Shown: piece by piece, positions 5,422 to 10,269 of the stretch
How positions within the stretch are numbered: the stretch's first letter is position 1
How the letters are laid out: every line of letters starts with the position of its first letter
Position numbers and translations under genes: made by a program
Source of the DNA: an uncultured Candidatus Saccharibacteria bacterium
GTDB taxonomy: Bacteria; Patescibacteria; Saccharimonadia; Saccharimonadales; UBA5946
Assembly: GCA_946886435.1 (NCBI GenBank)
Contig: CAMPIR010000022.1
Location: 1 to 10,797 of the forward strand
Direction: 5' to 3'
DNA: 10,797 bases
Notes under the pieces: generated by a model
Seen by the model: the letters and a program-made list of their open reading frames with translations, nothing else
The model's database searches: none
Told to the model about the DNA's origin: nothing

Positions 5422-7086
5422 ATGTCAGAACATAATCTCGATACCCTAGACTCCCTCCTCAATCCTCCTAGTATCCTCGATAAGCTCGATGATGAACTTC
5501 GTGATGAATTCTGGGGTATCGTCAACCGCATCGAAACTGACTACAAAACGTATCTCGACTCACCCGAAAGTATGCCGCAGGAGTTGAAGGAAGGCCTTGA
5601 GGGCGTATTACCCGAAGACTTTGAGGCCGAATTGGCACGAGCATGCGTCGTACAGGGGATTGCTGATCTCTCAGACCAGAACACTGCCTCAGATGAAGAC
5701 AAGCGGGTTGTAAATGAATTCCGCGAGATTGCATTCAATCATATCGCTCCGAGCCCCGAGAGTCAGGAGCAAGACGGTCTCCCTGAGCTGACAGACGAGT
5801 TCAAGGCTGAGATGAAAACCGAGCTACATGGCCTAGCTGATGCATATGCCACCAAGCTTGCGAAAGAGAGTGATCGCTCACTCGGACAGCTCTTTCATGA
5901 ACTTTCAGCTCGGCGGGTCAAGGAAGACTTGAGTGATATGATGGGCGGCATCGCGACGATTTTATCAGACGAGTGTGACCGACTCGGTGCTTCTAAAGAA
6001 CAGCGTGATCAGCTGATTGAACAAGCGCTACAGGATGTGACCGACCGTGTCGTCAGCGAGATGGCGGACGCCAGGCTCAAGGATTATGAGGAGTCTTCTA
6101 CTGCGAAACAGTTTGTCTATAAGAAATGGGAGCAGTGGAACGGGGAAGGTTTTCGCGGTAAGCTTAAAAAAGGTGCGGTTTTCGCTTTTGCGGGTATTGG
6201 AATGGGCGCCGTTATAGCTCCTGTCGCCGGTGCCGTCGCCGGGGCCGGTATTATTGGCACAGCTACCGCAATTAGTGCACGCTCTCTCCTCCGCAGCCTT
6301 GCATCATCACACCTCGATAACAAGTCAGATGCCCCTCGGCGCGCAGACCTGCAGAACGATGAAATCATTCATGCACTGAAAGAATTTAAAACGTCACGCG
6401 AAAAAAATCGCTCGCTTGATAAGCCTCCTATCGTTCGCGGCGCTTCGAGCGCTGAGCTCCTAGGTGTTATCGATAAAAAAGTTGAGAAATATCGAAAGCG
6501 CAACCGAAACAGGATCCTTGGAGGGACTGCTATCGCGATGTCTGCCGGTCTTGTGAGCGGAACCCTTGCGGACTTTATGACTCAATCAGCATTTGCCGGT
6601 AGCCCAAACGGTTCCGACACTATGACGGATCTACGGGCCATAAATGAAGCCGGGAGGCAAGACATGGGCCCGGCTCTTCCGGCTAACTTGGATACTATAG
6701 GAAGACAAGATATGGGCCCAGCATTTACCGATGTTGGTTCGGGAGATTTCCGTCAGGACATGGGTCCAGCCATTGGCGTTGACGCGCAGGATATTAGTAA
6801 TCCTACTGGTCGTGGAGAAATGTTCAACGGTTATCATGGTACACGTGAACTTACCCCACAGGGGCAAAAAGCCATACTGAAGGATCTCAGTGGTCATCGG
6901 GTCAAAGCCGGAGAGAGCCTATGGAGCCTATCGGAACGGGCTCTTGAAGCGAAAGGTATTACGAATCCTACAGTGTATGAGATCGACGCAACGAAAGACA
7001 TGCTGCTAAGTGAGCTTAACCATTCAAGCGCGGTTGACGCCAAGGGTATGCTCCAGGCAGGCGCAGTCCTTCGTTTTCCGAGATAA
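5422..7086 (+). CDS. Large membrane protein with 16-residue repeats and LysM-like C-terminus
   Basis: A 554-residue protein, not recognised as a named family. Residues 1-250 are acidic and helical, consistent with coiled coils. A glycine/alanine-rich hydrophobic stretch (about 252-285, with GIGMGAVIAPVAGAVAGAG) resembles a glycine zipper. A basic segment (YRKRNRNR, near 356-363) precedes a second hydrophobic segment (364-393). After it come three RQDMGPA repeats (412-418, 428-434, 444-450). The tail from about 492 reads HRVKAGESLWSLSERAL and ends AGAVLRFPR, matching the start and end of a LysM peptidoglycan-binding module. I infer a cytoplasmic helical head, membrane helices, and an outside tail that touches the cell wall. 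The ATG at 5422 follows the promoter by 25 bases; an open frame to 5257 runs back into infB and lacks a promoter or ribosome site, so it is not used. It is a single-gene unit. Confidence 0.8.
   Translation: MSEHNLDTLDSLLNPPSILDKLDDELRDEFWGIVNRIETDYKTYLDSPESMPQELKEGLEGVLPEDFEAELARACVVQGIADLSDQNTASDEDKRVVNEFREIAFNHIAPSPESQEQDGLPELTDEFKAEMKTELHGLADAYATKLAKESDRSLGQLFHELSARRVKEDLSDMMGGIATILSDECDRLGASKEQRDQLIEQALQDVTDRVVSEMADARLKDYEESSTAKQFVYKKWEQWNGEGFRGKLKKGAVFAFAGIGMGAVIAPVAGAVAGAGIIGTATAISARSLLRSLASSHLDNKSDAPRRADLQNDEIIHALKEFKTSREKNRSLDKPPIVRGASSAELLGVIDKKVEKYRKRNRNRILGGTAIAMSAGLVSGTLADFMTQSAFAGSPNGSDTMTDLRAINEAGRQDMGPALPANLDTIGRQDMGPAFTDVGSGDFRQDMGPAIGVDAQDISNPTGRGEMFNGYHGTRELTPQGQKAILKDLSGHRVKAGESLWSLSERALEAKGITNPTVYEIDATKDMLLSELNHSSAVDAKGMLQAGAVLRFPR
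6652..6795 (+). repeat. Three tandem 16-residue RQDMGPA repeats
   Basis: The peptide RQDMGPA recurs at exactly 48-base intervals (codons starting at 6655, 6703 and 6751). The core is invariant, while the nine residues between copies vary. Codons differ between copies at almost every synonymous site (AGG/AGA/CGT for Arg, CCG/CCA/CCA for Pro, GCT/GCA/GCC for Ala). The repeats are therefore old and kept at protein level, not a recent DNA duplication. Confidence 0.85.
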
Positions 7087-7105
7087 CTATATCCAGAGTA
7101 TTTTA

Positions 7106-7134
7106 TTGACAAAATAGATATTTTGTGATACAAT
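7106..7134 (+). promoter_or_regulatory. Consensus promoter with an operator-like palindrome in its spacer
   Basis: TTGACA (7106-7111), a 17-bp spacer and TACAAT (7129-7134), with an extended TGA at 7126-7128. An 18-base dyad, ACAAAATA-GA-TATTTTGT (7109-7126), fills the space between the two boxes and overlaps the end of the -35. That is a classic position for a repressor site. The next start codon downstream is 200 bases away, beyond the left inverted repeat of the GC-rich cassette. No terminator-grade hairpin lies between, only a weak CTGTT/AACAG stem at 7153-7167. Confidence 0.8.
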
Positions 7135-7196
7135 CTCTGTATATAGCTACCTCTGTTATGTGAACAGGATAGGGTACATTTACAATCTGAACTAGT

Positions 7197-7220
7197 TATA
7201 TTGTTTGTTGTGTTCTTATA
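7197..7220 (+). repeat. Left inverted repeat of the GC-rich cassette
   Basis: It contains blocks TATATTG, TTGTTGT and TTCTTATA, separated by single bases that differ from the right copy (7204 and 7212). The match stops at both edges of the 24 bases. Confidence 0.75.
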
Positions 7221-7247
7221 AGTCTCTACGCTACTATGCGCAGGGCA

Positions 7248-7277
7248 TTGCTTATCTATTTGTTTGGTAAGTAGTGT
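7248..7277 (+). promoter_or_regulatory. Candidate internal promoter of the cassette genes
   Basis: TTGCTT (7248-7253), an 18-bp spacer and TAGTGT (7272-7277) fit a relaxed TTGnnn/TAnnnT pattern common in actinobacteria. The -10 overlaps the hairpin at 7275-7300. The call is weak. Confidence 0.3.
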
Positions 7278-7300
7278 CCTGTGCACAGATGCATAGGACA
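7275..7300 (+). promoter_or_regulatory. Leader hairpin / palindrome before the first cassette gene
   Basis: Bases 7275-7285 pair with 7290-7300 in an 11-bp stem with one G-T wobble and a CAGA tetraloop. The perfect palindrome CTGTGCACAG (7279-7288) lies within it. There is no T-run, so it is not a terminator. It could be an operator or an RNA element, 22 bases before the Shine-Dalgarno. Confidence 0.5.
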
Positions 7301-7336
7301 AGAGCATCCAATCTCTCAATCAGAAGGGAGCCTCTC

Positions 7337-7783
7337 ATGGCTTTCGACCCGACTGCCGCCGCCAACCAGCGACGCCAGGCACAGCAGGACGAGCAGCGCA
7401 AGGCACACGAGATGACGGTGGAGTACGCCCAGAACCTGGGCACCGACATCGTCATCAAGGTCCAGGACATGATCGACCGTCTGGACACGAGCAAGCCGAC
7501 CTTCGACTCGGACGCTCACGACCTCACCGTCAAGTTCATGGCTGCGCTTCACGCGCTCAACGCCACGCCGGTGCCCGCACCCGCGAACCCGGTTCCTGTC
7601 ACCGAGCCCCAGCCCGCCACTCCGGCCGGCACCGCCGCCGAGCCCGCACCCGCGGACTCCGCTTCGGTCGTCGAGCCCGCACCCGCGGACGAGCCCGAGC
7701 CCAGCTCGGACAGGCCCAGGGGCTTCCTGTCGCGTGCGATCGCCAAGGCCAAGGAGATCGACAACAACTCCAAGGTGAGGTGA
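7337..7783 (+). CDS. Unknown Pro/Ala-rich protein, first gene of the cassette
   Basis: A 148-residue protein with no recognised family. Residues 1-75 are polar and helical (Gln/Arg/Glu-rich, then LGTDIVIKVQDMIDRLD), as in a small coiled-coil or dimerisation region. Residues 76-125 form a flexible linker rich in Pro, Ala and Glu, containing EPAPAD twice. The C-terminus RGFLSRAIAKAKEID is a short amphipathic basic helix. No signal peptide or membrane segment is seen. GAAGGGAG (7323-7330), six bases before ATG 7337, fixes the start; an open frame from GTG 7274 has no such site. Codon choice is strongly G/C-ending, unlike the genes outside the cassette. The next gene begins four bases after the stop, so the two are translated together and may act together. 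Confidence 0.8.
   Translation: MAFDPTAAANQRRQAQQDEQRKAHEMTVEYAQNLGTDIVIKVQDMIDRLDTSKPTFDSDAHDLTVKFMAALHALNATPVPAPANPVPVTEPQPATPAGTAAEPAPADSASVVEPAPADEPEPSSDRPRGFLSRAIAKAKEIDNNSKVR
7640..7690 (+). repeat. Perfect 18-bp direct repeat in the linker of the first cassette gene
   Basis: GAGCCCGCACCCGCGGAC occurs at 7640-7657 and 7673-7690, 33 bases apart (11 codons), encoding EPAPAD each time. Exact identity suggests a recent duplication. Confidence 0.8.
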
Positions 7784-7787
7784 CCGC

Positions 7788-8825
7788 ATGGACATCTTCG
7801 ACGGATTCAACCTCGGGTTCGACACGATGTTCGGCAGCGTGTGGCTTCTGGCCATCTTGTCTGTGCTCGTGCTGCTCGGGGCAATGTCCACGGGTCGCTC
7901 GTACCTCTGGGTACTGGCGGCCTGGATGTTCCTCTGGCTCTTCGACTTCCAGTCTCCGGACTGGTTCTCGTGGATTCTCTGGATCTGGTGGATCGTCATC
8001 ATTCTGGTGACGATCTGGGCGCTGTTCACCTCCTTCAGTTCTCGACGTCGCGCAAGCGGAGCCGGGATGCTGATGGGTATGGTGATCGCGACCATTCTGG
8101 TATTCCTGGCCTTGGATCTGATGAACGGCCACTTGTTCGGCTCTGAGCCTGCACCAAGTGACGAGCCGACGGCGAGTTCCAGTGACGAGCCGACGGATGA
8201 GCCGTCCGATGAGCCAAGTGAGGAGCCGACGGAAGATCCTTCGGACAGCCCAAGTGCTGAGCCGACGGATGAGCCGTCTGACGAGCCGACGAGTGAACCT
8301 GACGGTAACGTCGATGAGGAGCGGAAGTACTACGGTGCCCCCGCCACCATTCCTGGCGGTACGTGTCCGGGCATTCTCGGCTGGGACACTCTCGTCGACT
8401 GCGTGGAGGACAACAACCTCCGGTGGTACATCGACGGCGTAAACTCCCGTGCGACACAGACCGGTTTCGACTGGTCTGACATCAAGACCTGGGCGAACGC
8501 GCGCACGGAGGATGGAAATCTTCCCGAGGCACGTTACATCCAGGTCTTCGGATCGACGCTCAGCGATGAGCAGGCTGTCGCCCGAGGACGCGCCATGACC
8601 GGTAAGAACTTGCGGGTGGTGGAGCAGTCCAACTGCTTTGCCAACACGGAGGGGATTGAATTCGGTCGGATCGGCAACTTCAACTATTGTCCGAAGCCGG
8701 ATCGGCAGGCGCGTGTATCGCTCCTGCCGCTTCAGCTGAATGACGATGGTGAAGCCACCGGAGTCCGTGACACCGACAGCGGTGTCTTCGTCGACTGCCT
8801 GAATATCTGGTGGTCGAATGACTGA
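7788..8825 (+). CDS. Unknown four-TM protein with SDEP stalk and cysteine-bearing outer domain
   Basis: A 345-residue protein with no recognised family. Four hydrophobic helices lie at about 18-33, 39-53, 59-82 and 92-112; the third is very tryptophan-rich (SWILWIWWIVIILVTIW). Basic residues (R37, RRR 86-88) fall between helices 1-2 and 3-4, so the positive-inside rule puts both termini outside. Residues 124-170 are an acidic Ser/Asp/Glu/Pro repeat stalk. Residues 180-345 form a compact, probably globular outer domain with five cysteines (193, 205, 283, 301, 337), W213 and WW at 341-342, so disulfides are possible. It could be a receptor, adhesin, or anchor for a surface complex; nothing in the sequence decides. 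GAGG at 7777-7780 is the ribosome site. G/C-rich codon use and a GC-rich terminator mark it as foreign to the surrounding genome. Confidence 0.82.
   Translation: MDIFDGFNLGFDTMFGSVWLLAILSVLVLLGAMSTGRSYLWVLAAWMFLWLFDFQSPDWFSWILWIWWIVIILVTIWALFTSFSSRRRASGAGMLMGMVIATILVFLALDLMNGHLFGSEPAPSDEPTASSSDEPTDEPSDEPSEEPTEDPSDSPSAEPTDEPSDEPTSEPDGNVDEERKYYGAPATIPGGTCPGILGWDTLVDCVEDNNLRWYIDGVNSRATQTGFDWSDIKTWANARTEDGNLPEARYIQVFGSTLSDEQAVARGRAMTGKNLRVVEQSNCFANTEGIEFGRIGNFNYCPKPDRQARVSLLPLQLNDDGEATGVRDTDSGVFVDCLNIWWSND
8157..8297 (+). repeat. SDEP/TDEP repeat tract
   Basis: The tract encodes residues 124-170, a run of Ser/Thr-Asp/Glu-Glu-Pro units. At DNA level, CAAGTGnnGAGCCGACGG-type units recur near 8154, 8214 and 8251, with the shorter GATGAGCCGTC between them. 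Such a tract can change length by slippage or recombination. Confidence 0.8.
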
Positions 8826-8849
8826 TTCCTGAGAGGAGAGGGTGCTCTA

Positions 8850-8889
8850 GTCAGGGTGGTCGGCGGCGTTATGCCCCGACCACCCTGAC
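8850..8889 (+). terminator. GC-rich terminator-like hairpin after the cassette genes
   Basis: Bases 8850-8863 pair with 8876-8889 in a perfect 14-bp stem, extended by GGC/GCC (8865-8867 with 8873-8875) around a 5-base loop. No T-run follows. Such U-poor hairpins are usual at gene ends in high-GC actinobacteria and unlike the native terminators in this window. It ends 9 bases before the right inverted repeat. Confidence 0.75.
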
Positions 8890-8898
8890 CACTCACAC

Positions 8899-8922
8899 TA
8901 TAAGAAGACAACAACCAATATA
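8899..8922 (-). repeat. Right inverted repeat of the GC-rich cassette
   Basis: The complement of this stretch matches 7197-7220 at 22 of 24 positions. Its outer end overlaps the place where a -35 box for the next gene would lie (8919-8924). Confidence 0.75.
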
Positions 8923-8941
8923 TGAATGAGATGAACCGGTG

Positions 8942-8947
8942 TATACT
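8942..8947 (+). promoter_or_regulatory. -10 box of the DUF5663-like gene, leaderless transcript
   Basis: TATACT (8942-8947) lies 9 bases before the ATG at 8957, so the transcript would begin at or next to the start codon. No Shine-Dalgarno is present. The -35 position (TATATG, 8919-8924) is poor and partly made of the right inverted repeat. Confidence 0.45.
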
Positions 8948-8956
8948 TAAAATATT

Positions 8957-9382
8957 ATGTTTCAACTCGATGACAAATTTTTACAGGACGTAGGACTCGG
9001 GGACTTACCCGAGGATCAGAAGCAAGCCTTTTTGCAGCATATCTACAGTGAGCTCGAGCTCCGGGTAGGTACGAAGCTGTCCGAAGGGATGAGTGAAGAC
9101 CAGCTGGCCCAGTTCGAGGCCTTCGTCGACCAAAACGAACAAAAAGTTAATGCATGGTTCGATCGGTATCTGGCAAATTACCGTGAGTTGCCTGATTTTC
9201 AGTCACTCCGTGCGTCAGCACCGGCTGATGTCAGTGACCTCGTCGTGCTCAGTGAGTACGGTTCGCTCAAGTGGCTTGAGATGAACAGGCCTGACTACAA
9301 GCAGGTTGTTGCAAACGAAGTAGCAACGCTCAAGGCCGAAATAACTCAAAACCGCGACAGTATCCTAGGCTCTAACGGCTAG
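8957..9382 (+). CDS. DUF5663-like protein
   Basis: A 141-residue acidic, mostly helical protein resembling the DUF5663 proteins found across candidate phyla radiation bacteria. An N-terminal block, LPEDQKQAFLQHIYSELELR (residues 17-36), leads into LSEGMSEDQLAQFEAF. The C-terminal block, WLEMNRPDYKQVV (about 106-118), is followed by an amphipathic helix. There are no cysteines, signal peptide or membrane helix, so it is probably cytoplasmic. Function is unknown in this family. The ATG at 8957 is the first in frame; the promoter suggests leaderless translation. The gene lies directly beyond the cassette, returns to native codon use, and runs convergently into fmt with overlapping stop codons. 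Family naming is from recall of the pattern and is the least certain part. Confidence 0.8.
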   Translation: MFQLDDKFLQDVGLGDLPEDQKQAFLQHIYSELELRVGTKLSEGMSEDQLAQFEAFVDQNEQKVNAWFDRYLANYRELPDFQSLRASAPADVSDLVVLSEYGSLKWLEMNRPDYKQVVANEVATLKAEITQNRDSILGSNG

Positions 9383-10269
9383 TTACTGTACCCGCGCAGG
9401 AATGCTTCCCCCGACATCGTTTTCCCGGATGGTGCGATCAGCTCGCGAACTTCGAGATAGGTATTGTTGGCGCACTCGATAACTAACGGACCACTGTCTA
9501 AACTTTCAACCACTTTTACTGATGTTATGATAACATCAGTATTTTTTATGGAGAGACGTGATTTCGGGTAGCCAAGATAGGCGCGAACCTTACGTTCTAA
9601 AGCATGAGCGTCATCTGTTGCAGGCGTCAACATACCGTCTTGTTTCGAAATGAGTGTTGTGTATGATACACCGGATGTTTGCTGTGGAGTTGGTGACAGC
9701 TTGCCTGTGAGTATATCGTCGAGTACTTCGAGGAGGAACGACGCACCCCGTTCCGATAAGGTGTCGTTGAGTTCAGGCTTAGTCTCTGTGCCGTCGAGTT
9801 CGTGGTGTGTTTGCGCAAAGATCGGACCTTCGTCCATGCCGGCAGTGAGGCGCATGATGCTGATTCCGGTGGCAGTATCGCCTGCGAGGATAGCGGCTTC
9901 GATCGGAGCCGGTCCACGGTAGCGCGGCAGGAGAGAAGGGTGGATATTGATGATACCAGGCTCACCGAACACATCGAGTGTTCGTCCAGGGAGTATCTTG
10001 CCGTAACTGACGAGTACGCCTGCGTCTGGCGCGATAGTTTCGAGTTCATTCTGGATATCGGCTAAACGCTGAGGCTGGAGAACGGGCAGATTGTGTTCAC
10101 GGGCGAATACCTTAACGGCTGGCTCGATGAGCTGTTTGCTTCTGCCGCGTGGAGTGTCGGGTTTCGTGACGACGGCAGCGACGTTATAGCCGCTGTCTAC
10201 GAGCGCTCGAAGTGTCGGGAGGCTAAAATCCTCAGTCCCGAAAAATACCAGCTTCGACGACGGCGTCAT
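9379..10269 (-). CDS. fmt: Methionyl-tRNA formyltransferase
   Basis: A 296-residue enzyme that formylates initiator Met-tRNA using 10-formyltetrahydrofolate. The N-terminal Rossmann-type domain starts KLVFFGTEDFSLPTL. The catalytic set is visible: N108 and H110 in GIINIHPSLLPRYRG (105-119), and D146 in MRLTAGMDEGPIF. SLLPRYRG is the folate-binding signature. The C-terminal barrel (about 200-296) includes YTTLISKQDG. I chose ATG 10269 because GGAG lies ten bases upstream and the protein then begins as family members do. A GTG at 10290 would add seven residues with no proper ribosome site. The gene starts 38 bases inside def, so the two are translationally coupled. Its stop shares CTAG with the convergent gene, and its 3' part hosts that gene's terminator. 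Confidence 0.95.
   Translation of the reverse strand: MTPSSKLVFFGTEDFSLPTLRALVDSGYNVAAVVTKPDTPRGRSKQLIEPAVKVFAREHNLPVLQPQRLADIQNELETIAPDAGVLVSYGKILPGRTLDVFGEPGIINIHPSLLPRYRGPAPIEAAILAGDTATGISIMRLTAGMDEGPIFAQTHHELDGTETKPELNDTLSERGASFLLEVLDDILTGKLSPTPQQTSGVSYTTLISKQDGMLTPATDDAHALERKVRAYLGYPKSRLSIKNTDVIITSVKVVESLDSGPLVIECANNTYLEVRELIAPSGKTMSGEAFLRGYSN
9517..9547 (+). terminator. Intrinsic terminator of the DUF5663-like gene, inside fmt
   Basis: Bases 9517-9527 pair perfectly with 9531-9541 (11 bp, TGA loop), followed by T6 at 9542-9547. It stops plus-strand transcription 135 bases past the DUF5663-like stop codon. On the minus strand the same bases are fmt codons (TDVIITSV), and no T-run follows the hairpin there, so it would not stop fmt. 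Confidence 0.85.

Larger units (their letters stand above)
7197..8922. mobile_element. GC-rich two-gene cassette bounded by 24-bp inverted repeats; no transposase
   Basis: Bases 7197-7220 and the complement of 8899-8922 match at 22 of 24 positions, giving a 1,726-bp unit. Inside are two genes of clearly higher GC and different codon choice from every neighbour: sample lines count 38/60 and 49/60 G+C, against roughly half in the flanks. A candidate promoter, a leader hairpin and a GC-rich terminator are also present. The outermost bases are TATA at each end; a TA or TATA target duplication, as made by IS630/Tc1-type transposition, would fit but cannot be separated from the repeat itself. No transposase or integrase is encoded. 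It may be non-autonomous, a remnant, or an invertible segment. Confidence 0.6.

Noticed and set aside
7135..7336. A tRNA or small structured RNA gene serving as an integration site.
   Set aside because: I looked for a cloverleaf and a T-loop sequence and found only short hairpins; no tRNA fragment lies at either cassette edge.
7316..8132. Long open frames on the minus strand (259 and 177 codons) across the GC-rich genes.
   Set aside because: High GC leaves few stops in any frame. These frames lack ribosome sites, and the plus-strand genes have proper starts, coupling, membrane helices and a terminator.
8157..8297. Short repeated units that could look like a CRISPR array.
   Set aside because: The units are in-frame SDEP codons of irregular length with no spacers of constant size; this is a protein repeat.
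7197..8922. Assembly chimera or contamination as the cause of the GC-rich block.
   Set aside because: Not fully excluded, but a 22/24 inverted repeat lying at both junctions is not expected from a chimera, and the native sequence continues sensibly on each side.
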